A DNA stretch of 64,000 nucleotides from Caldanaerobius polysaccharolyticus DSM 13641 (GCF_000427425.1 NZ_KE386494.1:126376-190375), one strand, 5' to 3'; counted from the first letter of the stretch, positions 25,579 to 35,176 are shown. Numbers and translations are program-made. The notes: generated by a model not told the origin, from the sequence alone.

Positions 25579-26859
25579 CTAATATATGAAAACAGTGGAT
25601 CCTTTTTTTACATAATCATAAAACCATTTACTTTCTTGTAAAGGCAATCTTATACAGCCATGGGAAGCTCTTTTTAATAATGTAGGATCAATAATTCTAT
25701 CGTTTTTATCTAAAAGAACCGAATGAAAAAGATACAATGATCCATAAAAGCTTACCCAATACTTTACTTTACTTTTATACTGAGGAAAGTACATCTCCTT
25801 GCCCCTGTTGCCAATTTTGAACGTTCCCCTTATAGTGGGAGAGGAATTTTTGCCCGTAGCACAGGGAATGGATTTGTAAAGCCGCCATTTGCCTTTTGTC
25901 CCCATGAAAACATATGTATACTGCCTGCTTATATCAACCCACACAAAATAAGGCGTCTCGCTAGTAAACCCCTTGATATTTACGTATCTTTCTAACTCAT
26001 CTTTTGTTAACAGGTTTTTGTTGGTGGGGGGATCAGGAGGTATAATCAAGTTGACTCCATAAGTCCAACCGACTATTGACGACGAAAGAGATTTCACATT
26101 ATACCAGACACCAGATCTGTCCTGAATAACCTCCACTTTTTCCCCTTTTTTTAAAGCACCTATCCGGTAACGGGTGTTGTTATATTTATACAGAGGGGCA
26201 TCTCTTTTTAGTGTCGCTATGACATACGATGGCTTTACAAGAGCGTCAAGATCCCTAACCGGCGGTTTAGGTGGGTTAACTGGTGGCTTGGGTTGATTCT
26301 CTGGAGTTTCCGAAAATAATTTATTTAGTGTTTCAATAAAATTATTGTCTTTACCTTCAAAAATATTTTCATCTCCAATAGCTATTAGACCCTTTTCATT
26401 CCAGGAGACCTTTTTACCCAGTGCTTCTGCAACAGCCCTTACCGGTACCATTGTAATACCTTGAAATATCTCTGGCGGTATATACAATTGCACCTTATTG
26501 TCATTTACTATCATAGTGCTATCGTTGGCTTTCATAATGACCTTGCAATTACCAAACTCCAGTGTTATGGTCCCTGTCATGTTATCATAAATTACCTTAG
26601 CGCCTAGGTTCTCTGCAATAAATCTCAATGGAAGCATGACCCTGTTATTTTTTATGAAAGGTTTTATAACGCCCTTTGAATCTATCTTGGTCTTTGTGCC
26701 TTTAACAAAAGCATCGGGACTATCAATATGCAATAATATAACACCTTGTATAGCAGATTTTATATTGTCAGGGACCGTTGTTGCCGAAAACGCCGGGTGA
26801 ACAATTGTTGACAACATTGCTACAACCGTTAAAATAACTAAAGCAACTTTAAACCTCAA
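25579..26859 (-). CDS. Secreted L,D-transpeptidase with copper-amine-oxidase-like N-domain and SH3 domain
   Basis: 426 residues from a TTG start (GGGGGG 7 nt upstream). Signal peptide about 1-26 (cleavage after HPAFSA). Next comes a duplicated 'stalk' domain (about 60-160: NNRVMLPLRFIAENLGAKVIY and ITMVPVRAVAEALGKKV), a proline-rich linker (about 185-205), an SH3-like domain (about 210-265), and a YkuD catalytic domain ending SHGCIRLP with active-site His400 and Cys402. It cross-links or remodels peptidoglycan outside the membrane, perhaps in spores or cell wall maturation. It is a single gene; no partner is adjacent. Confidence 0.93.
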   Translation of the reverse strand: MRFKVALVILTVVAMLSTIVHPAFSATTVPDNIKSAIQGVILLHIDSPDAFVKGTKTKIDSKGVIKPFIKNNRVMLPLRFIAENLGAKVIYDNMTGTITLEFGNCKVIMKANDSTMIVNDNKVQLYIPPEIFQGITMVPVRAVAEALGKKVSWNEKGLIAIGDENIFEGKDNNFIETLNKLFSETPENQPKPPVNPPKPPVRDLDALVKPSYVIATLKRDAPLYKYNNTRYRIGALKKGEKVEVIQDRSGVWYNVKSLSSSIVGWTYGVNLIIPPDPPTNKNLLTKDELERYVNIKGFTSETPYFVWVDISRQYTYVFMGTKGKWRLYKSIPCATGKNSSPTIRGTFKIGNRGKEMYFPQYKSKVKYWVSFYGSLYLFHSVLLDKNDRIIDPTLLKRASHGCIRLPLQESKWFYDYVKKGSTVFIY

Positions 26860-27150
26860 CTAAATTCCCCCTTGCATTATTATGAATGGTAGTACACTTA
26901 TTCTTCATTAGGTATCTCCAAAGACCGCATCTTTTGGTTTACATCCCAATCTCCTATTTTATTAATTTCAAATACGTTCAACTATTTCCGCATAACCCAA
27001 CCCTCTAAAATAACCGCCTATTGATACATATTATACCATAATTTACGTTCATGATGATACACGTTTACGCCTTTTTATTCAGTAGAGCATCAGTTTTATA
27101 TGGATTGTTTTTCCTGTATATATCATATTAAAAACGGTTAATATAATAGC
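26860..27150. other. Intergenic stretch upstream of the L,D-transpeptidase
   Basis: About 290 bp, A/T-rich. No gene or clear terminator is seen. It borders the inverted-repeat element and the relic zone at 27151-28475. Confidence 0.4.
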
Positions 27151-27269
27151 AGACGGGTACGTAACGGTTGAGCCAAGACTTACAGTCATTCTGTATGGTC
27201 GGATAGACCATCATTATAGGTAATAAGTTATCTATAATGGTATCAAGGTAAACCGTTACGTGCTCGTCT
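27151..27269. repeat. 119-bp inverted-repeat element with two inner hairpins
   Basis: Outer arms of 19 nt, 27151-27169 and 27251-27269, match in 16 positions; both contain ACGTAACGGTT. Inside lie a hairpin TACAG/CTGTA (27181-27195) and a longer imperfect one (27202-27244, built on ATTATAG and CTATAAT). The whole could fold as a three-way junction. It might be a miniature mobile element or a structured RNA. A 63-residue frame over it is explained by the repeats and is not called. Confidence 0.6.
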
Positions 27270-27329
27270 TTTATTTTATAATCTATATTCCGGGCGCATC
27301 TTTTAGCAAACTTCTCCATCTACCATGTA

Positions 27330-27680
27330 CAGTAACAACCTGTACTATATTCATGACTATTCAGCAACTGATCACCAAACTCCAATATCTTAGGCTGAGT
27401 ATCCGTCATAAGTATGAATTTAGTACCATAATATTCTGATATTTTTTGCAAAGTAGCACTAACAAGAGGCATATACTTTTCTGGTACTGCCTGCACTTCA
27501 TCCAATATTACGATACTACCTGCTAGCTTTTTAAATTTTTTAAAGCACTGTTTCTGTCTGTGAATATCGATTGAAATAGCTGTACAAATGTGGTTAAGAT
27601 CACATCTCCTTCCCATGCCTCCATCTCAAGTAGGGCTTTGCTTACCGACATAATTTCGTCAACTTTGATGACTGCTGCCC
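27330..27680 (-). pseudogene. Relic of the CRISPR helicase-nuclease cas3
   Basis: Two overlapping frames join to give a piece of a Cas3 helicase. The first reads EAWEGDVILTTFVQLFQSIF then TDRN. The second reads KKFKKLAGSIVILDEVQAVP then KYMPLVSATLQKISEYYG and KFILMTDTQPKILEF. The TTFVQ region, the DEVQ box (Walker B) and the MTDTQP segment (motif III position, usually S/T-A-T) are Cas3 hallmarks in this order. The frame changes in A/T-rich sequence near 27530-27545. Walker A, the HD nuclease domain and the whole C-terminal helicase half are missing. On its 5' side it is fused to an IS200 relic. Confidence 0.75.
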
Positions 27681-27741
27681 GTATCCGCAAACACTTTGTT
27701 ATAATTAATACCAGTAATTTGAAACAGCAAAACCAAAGTGA

Positions 27742-28013
27742 TGCAGATACGAAAAGGTGTACATGTTCGAATTGAATGGATAGATTCAGTATTTCTACCT
27801 CCATGCGTCCACGCTTTTCTTAAAACAACCGTTCAAGCTCCTTTGCAATATCATCTTTCAGTGTTTTCATTCTGTATTTTGGTATCCACACAAAATGATA
27901 ATTGATATTGTAATAAGAGTATCTCGTCTTAATCCTATCCATAGCTTAATTGTAGCAAAAATAAAAAAACGCTGCTTTTATGCCATATCCTAAAGAAGAT
28001 GGGTCTTCCCGCA
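27742..28013 (-). pseudogene. IS200/IS605-type transposase (tnpA) relic
   Basis: A start at 27942 reads DRIKTRYSYYNINYHFVWIP, then KYRMKTLKDDIAKELERLF and stop (27820). In another frame the conserved FEHVHLFVSA follows (about 27742-27774); this is the metal-binding HxH (HUH) motif of Y1 transposases. The rest, including the catalytic Tyr, is gone. Upstream, GCTGC and GCAGC arms around 27971-28013 followed on the minus strand by TTTTTTTATTTTT resemble the terminator hairpin normally found in the IS200 leader. Confidence 0.75.
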
Positions 28014-28089
28014 GCAATTATATAATTTTCGGTTAAATACATATATATTAAAAATATAGAAATTAATCCCTTCCAATTTTACATCGTCT

Positions 28090-28197
28090 TCATTTTACTA
28101 AATCAGTAAACACGTCACCAAAACCGTATACGTCTATCTTTCCGTCATTATTTGTATCTCTTCTGCCTCTCTTAAAATTTACATTGACAAAGTGAAG
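28090..28197 (-). pseudogene. EF-hand/dockerin-like C-terminal scrap
   Basis: An open frame bounded by stops reads HFVNVNFKRGRR, then DTNNDGKIDVYGFGDVF, ending TDLVK. DTNNDGKID is a good calcium-binding loop of the dockerin/EF-hand kind, with acidic or polar residues at 1, 3, 5, 9 and 12. Only about 35 codons survive and there is no start with a ribosome site. It is probably the tail of a lost secreted enzyme. Confidence 0.5.
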
Positions 28198-28281
28198 TCA
28201 TTATAATATCCTAACGACGAAAACATATGTTATTTTTGGAACATAAAAATTTTATGAAGCCAAAGAAAGGAAGCGGTAAAA

Positions 28282-28440
28282 ATTAACTCAAGTAAGACTT
28301 TTTATTTAATAGTCATATTTTTTATAAGCGTATTTGTATATTTTTTAATCCATAAATTCTTCCCTAATTTCTCTTTGTTATATACTTTTATTATCATTTT
28401 AGTACTAAATGTATTAATATGGACTGTAAAAAACAAGTAA
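28282..28440 (+). CDS. Possible small two-helix membrane protein
   Basis: A frame of 52 residues starting at an ATT codon about 7 nt after AAAGGAAG. It reads INSSKTFYLIVIFFISVF, a second hydrophobic run with FIIILVLNVLIW, and ends TVKNK. Two predicted helices and a basic tail fit a small membrane protein. The rare start codon, strong A/T bias and position in a degraded zone make the call weak; it may be a relic. Confidence 0.25.
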   Translation: MNSSKTFYLIVIFFISVFVYFLIHKFFPNFSLLYTFIIILVLNVLIWTVKNK

Positions 28441-28606
28441 AAAACATGAGTTATAAACGAAAGGTTAATTGTAAAATTAAATGCGACACCAAAAAATAGT
28501 TGAACCATAGCATGAAACCCGATATGATGTTGGTTGGTAAAAAAACTAACACATATGGAGGGTTTCAGCTATGGTTCTTACTCAAGAGTATACCACATCA
28601 CCTCCC

Positions 28607-29009
28607 TCTATTATCTTTCATTTTCTCACGATATCTTCGTTTTTCTTCGATTTTCTCATTGCAATAATAGCACCTCATGGTTGGTGTTGTTATTTTTTAC
28701 TTATATTACCTTTATAACTATGACTTTAATAAACTTATGTAAGTTAATTCCATATTATGGCAGGATAGCTCCACTTCTCTCATGGGGTTTACCCTCCCAT
28801 CTCTCACAGGATCTTTGTCCTTAATTCCTTCGTTCTACCTTCCATGAGGTGGATGTCAGTTATGCTCGTACACAGGGTCTCTGCCCTTATGGAGAAATCT
28901 TACCTGACAACTCCCGCTCTTGTTCTCAATGTTAAATTCTACTTAGTTCATAATCGCCTTACGAAACCCAATTTCACTATTATCCTTTGCACCGCTTAAT
29001 TGTCCTAAC
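28607..29009. other. Non-coding end of the IS110-family element
   Basis: About 400 bp with no supported gene. It has a perfect 10-bp inverted repeat CACCTCATGG (28671-28680) and CCATGAGGTG (28842-28851), and C/T-rich sequence typical of IS110 ends. It leads into the structured segment at 29010-29106. Confidence 0.5.
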
Positions 29010-29106
29010 CATCGCAGAACGCGAGGCTGTCAAGGGTCGGCTTGCGAAGTGAGCAAAGCAAAACCGAGATGTTAATCCTTGCCCAAGACTTCGAGCGGAT
29101 GCGATG
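29010..29106. ncRNA. Candidate structured RNA (bridge-RNA-like) of the first IS110 element
   Basis: Nested complementary arms: CATCGCA (29010-29016) with TGCGATG (29100-29106); CAAGG (29031-29035) with CCTTG (29077-29081); TCGG (29037-29040) with CCGA (29064-29067); an inner CTTGC/GCAAAG hairpin. Unpaired stretches separate the stems. It lies in the long non-coding end next to the transposase stop. Which strand is transcribed is not known. IS110-family elements are known to make a bridge RNA from a non-coding end; the match to that structure here is inference. Confidence 0.45.
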
Positions 29107-29128
29107 CATAATCGCAAATGCGGTGCTT

Positions 29129-30405
29129 TTATGCAACTTCCTGTAATGATGGCCTTTTTATGTCTTTTAACATTTTTTCAGGATCGTACTTTATTCCTTT
29201 TTTTAATATCGCAAAGAATATCCTTATTAACTTGCAGCATAACACTATCAATGACTGTTTCTTTTTTAGAGGGTTTCCTTTTCTTGTCGTATAATATTCA
29301 TGTAGTATCCGAAATTCCTGATTCTTAGCTACTATTGGCACTATTACCTTATATAATATGCTCCTTAAGCGCCTACGCCCCCTCTTACTTATTGTTGTTT
29401 CCCCTTCATGCTCTCCGGAACTGTTCTCTACCAGATTTAATCCCCCTAATTTCTGTATCTGTCTTGGATGTTCATAATTTTTTATGTCGCCTACTTCAGA
29501 AATAAACGCCGCTACTGTATTTATTCCTACACCTTTAATCTCCAATATCTCCCGGGCCCCAGGTACTTTCATTGCAAGCTCTTCCATTTTCTCCTCAATT
29601 TCTTCTTTTTGTTTCGTAATTATATCATATCGCTCAAGTAGATACCTTATTTCATATTCTGCTATCTTTATGCCTTGCCTTTTGCCTATACTCTCTTCTG
29701 CAGCTTTTACAAGACTTATTGCCTTTTTCTTACCAACTGCACTATATACTTCACTTCTCCAGCAAGATACTATGCCTTCAACGCCTTTTTCAATTATCTT
29801 TTCTGGTGTTGGAAATTCTTTATTAATGCTGCTTTCCCTTCCCAGTCTGCAAATACTGTATTAAATTCTGGAAAGTATATATCAAGCCATCTTATAACTT
29901 GGTTTTTTATCATGATTAAATCTTTATTTAATCTTTCATGTATATCTACTGCAATTCTTAATTCTGCGTATATGCCTTCGGGTATATTAGGTTCTACATA
30001 TCTTCCATCTTTGACGAGCATTGCTATTGTTTTTGGATCTTTTCGGTCATTTTTTGTAGGCGAATTATCATCCAGTTCTTTGCTCTTTTTTACATGGTAT
30101 GGATTTACCAATACCAATTTTATACCATTGTCTTTAAGATATTGAGCAAAGCATAACCAATAATGGCCTGTGGGCTCCATACCGACCATCAATTGGTCTT
30201 TCTCATTTGCTTCTTTCAAATTTGTAGCCCATTCAAGGAATTTTTCCATTCCTCTCCTGTCGTTTTCGAATTCTATATGCTTGCCATATTCTACACCTCT
30301 AAAATCAAATGCCCTGGCATGGTGTGTTTTCTTTGCGATATCAACACCTATTATTAAAGTTTTTTCATTCACTTGTAATATCTTTTCATTTTGTGTATAC
30401 TTCAT
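29129..30405 (-). pseudogene. IS110-family transposase with a one-base frameshift
   Basis: Starts at ATG 30405 (AGGAGG 8 nt upstream). The N-terminal DEDD RuvC-like domain shows LIIGVDIAKKTHHARA (first Asp), LMVGMEPTGHYW (Glu) and DRKDPKTIAML (Asp pair). The frame ends early at KNFQHQKR near 29794. Reading in the next frame gives EFPTPEKIIEKGVEGIV and on to the C-terminal transposase_20 domain (EILEIKGVGINTVAAFISE), which carries the catalytic Ser region (about NLVENSSGEHEG), and ends SLQEVA. The shift is explained by loss of one A from a short A-run near 29819. The repaired protein would be about 425 residues. Confidence 0.87.
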
Positions 30406-30423
30406 TTTAGATACCTCCTGTAG

Positions 30424-30465
30424 TTAGGTGTCATTTTTATCAGTGTTCGAACACTTGACACCTAA
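30424..30465. repeat. Hairpin upstream of the IS110 transposase
   Basis: Perfect 10-bp arms TTAGGTGTCA (30424-30433) and TGACACCTAA (30456-30465) enclosing the palindrome TGTTCGAACA (30444-30453). It lies just upstream of the transposase ribosome site, near the 5' end of the element. It may mark the element end or limit read-through transcription. Confidence 0.55.
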
Positions 30466-30517
30466 AATTATATCAGGGGGTATTTATTTTTTCAAAGTTC
30501 GGTTTAGCCCATTTTAG

Positions 30518-31561
<1,044 letters not shown>

Positions 31562-31703
31562 TGATTTCGAAATCCAACATCATTCGGGTTTCCAAAAAAT
31601 GTGTCGCATTTAATATTGCAATTTAAGAGTTCATTTAATTCACACAATTCCTTTGATTGAATACAAATATATTGCATATATAAATACAGGCCAGGTGATA
31701 TAT

Positions 31704-32036
31704 ATGGCCCGCAATACCTCAAAGGCAAAAGGCGCAAATTGCGGAGATAAAAAAAGCATCTTTAAAAAAATCGCAGAGTTTATCGGATTAAGACATACCC
31801 AGCAAGACGTAATCAATTTGAACCTTTACGGCCTTAATATCACGATTTCTAGAAAACTGGATATAGACGTTCCCCATGAAGTTACAGTGGTTGTACCTAG
31901 GGTGGAAATAAGGGAAAAAATCGCAGATAAAAACAACCCTCAACGAGAAAGAGAAATAATTTTTAATAGTATCACCGTAGTACATGCTCCCAGGCATTCT
32001 TCAGCGCAAAATTCCCCATCTGACATACATCGATAG
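31704..32036 (+). CDS. Hypothetical protein, 110 residues
   Basis: Not recognised. The ATG at 31704 has AGGTGAT upstream; the longer frame to 31653 has no ribosome site. The N-terminus is basic (ARNTSKAKGANCGDKKSIFKK). The centre has beta-rich alternating sequence (LNLYGLNITISRKL, HEVTVVVPRVEIREK), and the C-terminus is polar (RHSSAQNSPSDIHR). No membrane segment or signal peptide. It begins 90 bp from the right end of the IS30 element, so it may have lost its original promoter. It converges on the GNAT gene. Confidence 0.5.
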   Translation: MARNTSKAKGANCGDKKSIFKKIAEFIGLRHTQQDVINLNLYGLNITISRKLDIDVPHEVTVVVPRVEIREKIADKNNPQREREIIFNSITVVHAPRHSSAQNSPSDIHR

Positions 32037-32047
32037 CCAAATTACAA

Positions 32048-32539
32048 TCACAGCATTATCTGCATGTAGACCACATCTATCCACTGATCAAACTTATAAC
32101 CAACTTCTTTGCACACACCTACAACTTTAAACCCGAATTTTTTGTGAAGGTTGATGCTTTCCACATTCTGCGATGAGATAACGCTCACAATAGTATGATA
32201 ACCTAACTCTTTTGACGCATCGATAAGCGCCTTCATCAACTTGCTCCCTATACCCATCCCCCTATAATTATCTCTGACGTATATAGAGTTTTCCACCGTG
32301 TACCTGTACGCATACCTATCTCTAAACCGGCTTATGCTCGCCCACCCCACCACATATCCATCCATTTCGGCTACGTAAATAGGGTACTTATCGTCATGGG
32401 ATAAAAACCACTCTACCCTATCTTCAAAAGTCTTGGGTTCCACGTCAAATGTGGCCACAGAGGATAATATGGATTCATTGTAAATTTCCATTATAGCAGG
32501 AACGTCATCCAATACCGCCCTTCTAATTACTACGTCCAT
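32048..32539 (-). CDS. GNAT acetyltransferase, phosphinothricin-acetyltransferase-like
   Basis: 163 residues with the Pat/Bar layout: VIRRAVLDDVPAIMEIYNE at the start, YVAEMDGYVVGWASISRFR, the acetyl-CoA loop YRGMGIGSKLMKALID (R-G-x-G-I/x-G/S), and NVESINLHKKFGF near the end. Such enzymes N-acetylate phosphinothricin, methionine sulfone or similar small amines. Start ATG has AAAGGAGA 9 nt upstream. It is a single gene between convergent and divergent neighbours. Confidence 0.9.
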   Translation of the reverse strand: MDVVIRRAVLDDVPAIMEIYNESILSSVATFDVEPKTFEDRVEWFLSHDDKYPIYVAEMDGYVVGWASISRFRDRYAYRYTVENSIYVRDNYRGMGIGSKLMKALIDASKELGYHTIVSVISSQNVESINLHKKFGFKVVGVCKEVGYKFDQWIDVVYMQIML

Positions 32540-32630
32540 CTACTACCTTCTCCTTTAAAGATACTTCACACACATTATTATAACATAAGCATAATATATG
32601 GTATATAATTTTTCTCGGTGGTGTTCGCAT

Positions 32631-33566
32631 ATGGATATAGACAATATCTGGTTTTATGTAAGCTCTCCTGATGCCAAGCAGGATTTATCAGAACACGGGA
32701 ACTTAATCGATAAACTAGTTCCTTATTGGTATGGGGTAAAAGCAGACGGGACATTGGATGATCAAGCAGAAAAAGACGTAAAAGAAACAGAAGCGCAAAA
32801 AAATATCCAGGTCTACCCCATAATTCACAATTACTCTAGCCCGCAAATGCGAGATAGAATACACAACCTTCTTTCAAACCCTCAACTTAGAAGCACTTTA
32901 GTTACGAACATCGTCAATATGGCCGTTGGAGAAAAGTATCCCGGCGTAAATATAGACTTTGAGTTTGTGCCGCCAGAAGACAGGCAAAACCTTACAACCT
33001 TTATGCAAATGCTGTACACCGAACTCTCCGGGAAAGGCATCAAAACTACCATTTCAGTGCCTGCTGAATTAAAAGATAATCCTGATCATCCTTTTTCGGG
33101 GGCTTTCAATTACTCCGCTATACAAAGATTTTGTGACGAAATGTATATACTGGCTTACGATGAACATTTTGCAACACCCGGCCCCATTGCTTCTATAGGT
33201 TTTGTAAGAAACGTGTTGAATTACGCTGTAACTGTAATACCACCAAATAAAATAAGGCTGGGAATGGCTGTCTACGGTTATGACTGGACAGAAAATGTAA
33301 CTATTCCCCGCACCCTATCCTACAACCAGGCAATAGAACTAGCACGCAATTTAGGTGCAAATATAACGTACGATGAAACAGCACAAGAATCCACTTTTAC
33401 TTATACCATGAATACAACCTCACATACGGTATGGTTTGAAGACGTGAGAAGTTTCACAGCAAAGCTGGAACTTTTAATGGAGTACAACATTCCCGGCATA
33501 GCTGTATGGAGACTAGGTCAAGAAGATCAAAGGATATGGAACATACTAGCTATTCGAAATTTCTAA
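32631..33566 (+). CDS. Glycoside hydrolase family 18 protein (YaaH/spore-cortex-type)
   Basis: 311 residues. The GH18 catalytic strand is visible as YPGVNIDFEFVPPED, with DFEF at the place of the usual DxDxE, so the general acid is the Glu. Also MYILAYDEH and IRLGMAVYGYDW, as in the YaaH/SleL family, which act on N-acetylglucosamine polymers in the spore cortex. There is no signal peptide or LysM domain; the SleL family usually has LysM repeats. The ATG at 32631 is chosen (GGTGG 9 nt upstream). The 3' end overlaps the end of lgt by 21 bp, tail to tail. Confidence 0.85.
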   Translation: MDIDNIWFYVSSPDAKQDLSEHGNLIDKLVPYWYGVKADGTLDDQAEKDVKETEAQKNIQVYPIIHNYSSPQMRDRIHNLLSNPQLRSTLVTNIVNMAVGEKYPGVNIDFEFVPPEDRQNLTTFMQMLYTELSGKGIKTTISVPAELKDNPDHPFSGAFNYSAIQRFCDEMYILAYDEHFATPGPIASIGFVRNVLNYAVTVIPPNKIRLGMAVYGYDWTENVTIPRTLSYNQAIELARNLGANITYDETAQESTFTYTMNTTSHTVWFEDVRSFTAKLELLMEYNIPGIAVWRLGQEDQRIWNILAIRNF

Positions 33567-34319
33567 ATTTTTATCCTTTTTTACTCTCTGCATCATCCAG
33601 AAGGTAAACAAAAGCACAAACGGCGTTGCCACCTGAGTGGTAGTCAAAAGCCCTATACCTAGGGCTTTATTATAATATACAGGCAAAAGCAAAGGAGTGT
33701 CTTTAAACGTTTCCTCTACCACGCCTCGTATTAGTTGGTAATAAAATATATAAGACCAGAACTGATACCCTTCTGCAATATCCTTTTTCTGCAAATAAAA
33801 ATACCTTATTAACAGTATAATACCGATGGCCACTCCCACCAGTTGGTCAGGCCATCTACCAAAGGTGAACTGAGTAGTCCTGCCCAATACTTCATGATTA
33901 AATATATTTCCAATCCTTACCAATATATTGCCCACAGCAAGGCCCACTACAGCATAATCCTCTAACGGGTTAATCCTTTTCCCTTTTTTTCTACAATACC
34001 ACAAGCCCGCCAAAAAACCGCCTAGCACTGCCCCATGCCAGGACAGCCCACCTTCATACACTTTCAATATCTGAATGGGATCGCTTACAAACCACCCCGG
34101 CGTATTCGTAATGACAAACATCAACCTCGCACCTATAATCCCGAAAATAACAACCAAAAGCAATAGGTTGGTTAGAAAATCATCATCATAACCCTTTTCC
34201 ACGGCTTTTTTATAAAGATAATACATACCCACGCCAATGGATATGGCCATAAATATGCCATACCAATGAACAGATATAGGCCCTATCCGAAAAGCTACAG
34301 AATTTAAAGGCAATTCCAT
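33546..34319 (-). CDS. lgt: Prolipoprotein diacylglyceryl transferase
   Basis: 257 residues, an integral membrane enzyme that moves diacylglycerol from phosphatidylglycerol to the lipobox Cys of prolipoproteins. Seven hydrophobic segments; motifs VHWYGIFMA near the start, SWHGAVLGG, and the signature RIGNIFNHEVLGR with the essential Arg/Asn/Glu, followed by a WPDQ in the place of the usual HP-Q segment. AGGAGG lies 8 nt before the ATG. It would serve the several lipoproteins in this window (sugar-, zinc-binding and HlyD-type). It lies directly beside the tmRNA gene. Confidence 0.95.
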   Translation of the reverse strand: MELPLNSVAFRIGPISVHWYGIFMAISIGVGMYYLYKKAVEKGYDDDFLTNLLLLVVIFGIIGARLMFVITNTPGWFVSDPIQILKVYEGGLSWHGAVLGGFLAGLWYCRKKGKRINPLEDYAVVGLAVGNILVRIGNIFNHEVLGRTTQFTFGRWPDQLVGVAIGIILLIRYFYLQKKDIAEGYQFWSYIFYYQLIRGVVEETFKDTPLLLPVYYNKALGIGLLTTTQVATPFVLLFTFWMMQRVKKDKNLEISNS

Positions 34320-34344
34320 AAAACAATCCTCCTATACAAATAAG

Positions 34345-34694
34345 TGGAGGCGCGGGGAATCGAACCCCGGTCCGAAGGCATCGAAACAAGAGCATCTCCG
34401 GGTGCAGTTGCTGTTTTAAAATTCGCCTCGAGCGTCTCCCAGCAACAGGATACGCTCTCAGCTAGCTTCATAAGTGCCGATTCTCCTCAAAGCTTTGGAG
34501 AACCCGTTCCCCGCTAAGTCGACGCCCAATCCACCAACGCGGGAATTGGTGGTTGGACGGCTACCTTATATAATTAGGCAGCTAAAGCTAAATTTCTGTT
34601 GCCGTTTATTTTTTCTCCAGGTTTTAACGTGGTCCCGGACCCCACGACCCGCTTCTCTTCTTCCGATTACCCCCGTCGAAACCAATACGCCCCC
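34345..34694 (-). ncRNA. ssrA: Transfer-messenger RNA (tmRNA)
   Basis: About 350 nt. The 5' end GGGGGCG (34694-34688) pairs with the 3' end CGCCTCC; the tRNA-like 3' domain contains GGTTCGATTCC, and discriminator A is at 34345. CCA is not encoded (CTT follows). The 5' domain reads GTATTGGTTTCGACGGGGG, typical of tmRNA. The tag reading frame ends at TAA (34574-34576) and its C-terminal part is NGNRNLALAA, so stalled proteins receive a hydrophobic ALAA end recognised by ClpXP-like proteases. The resume codon cannot be fixed exactly (it lies a few codons upstream). smpB is encoded just upstream on the same strand. Confidence 0.96.
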
Positions 34695-34705
34695 AATTTT
34701 AATAG

Positions 34706-35176
34706 TCAAATGGTCACATTGCGGGCTTTAAATTCTTTTTCCATTTCCCTTTGCGCTGTCTTTTTCGCTATCGCATCTCGCTTGTCGTAAATCTTTTTGC
34801 CCTTGGCTACCGCCAATTCAATTTTCACAAGACCGCGCTTTAAATATATCTTGAGAGGCACAAGGGTATAACCTCCCCTTTGTACATAGCCTCCCAATTT
34901 ATTTATCTCATGCCTGTTCAGGAGGAGCTTTCTAGTGCGCAACGGATCCTTATTATATATATTGCCCTTCTCATACGGGCTTATATGCATGTTGTATAAC
35001 CACACCTCATTATCCTCTACCCTGGCAAAGCTGTCTTTTAAATTGACCTTACCTGCCCTTATAGACTTAACCTCCGTCCCAGCCAGTACAATTCCTGCTT
35101 CATATCGCTCTTCAATGAAGTAATCATGATACGCCTTTCTGTTTTCCGCTATAACCTTTATGCCATCGTTGGGCAT
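34706..35176 (-). CDS. smpB: tmRNA-binding protein SmpB
   Basis: 156 residues. It binds the tRNA-like domain of tmRNA and lets it enter stalled ribosomes. Motifs: [47 protein letters not shown], the [14 protein letters not shown] [12 protein letters not shown], and the basic C-terminal tail ([20 protein letters not shown]). The ATG at 35176 ([13 protein letters not shown]) is preferred over the frame start at 35194 by family comparison and by AGGTG 7 nt upstream. Its stop lies 12 bp from the 5' end of ssrA, the standard gene pair. Confidence 0.97.
   Translation of the reverse strand: MPNDGIKVIAENRKAYHDYFIEERYEAGIVLAGTEVKSIRAGKVNLKDSFARVEDNEVWLYNMHISPYEKGNIYNKDPLRTRKLLLNRHEINKLGGYVQRGGYTLVPLKIYLKRGLVKIELAVAKGKKIYDKRDAIAKKTAQREMEKEFKARNVTI

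Noticed and set aside
27128..27319. 63-residue minus-strand frame
   Set aside because: It is the translation of the 119-bp inverted-repeat element; no ribosome site and no recognisable domain.
28184..28207. TTGACA and TATAAT near the small membrane-protein frame
   Set aside because: The spacer is only 12 bp, too short for a sigma-A promoter.
29794..29830. Programmed frameshift in the IS110 transposase
   Set aside because: IS110 transposases are normally single-frame and no classic slippery heptamer with a downstream structure was seen; a plain one-base loss is simpler.
32631..33566. Secreted chitinase
   Set aside because: GH18 fold is clear but there is no signal peptide and no chitin-binding domain; a spore-cortex-type role is more likely.
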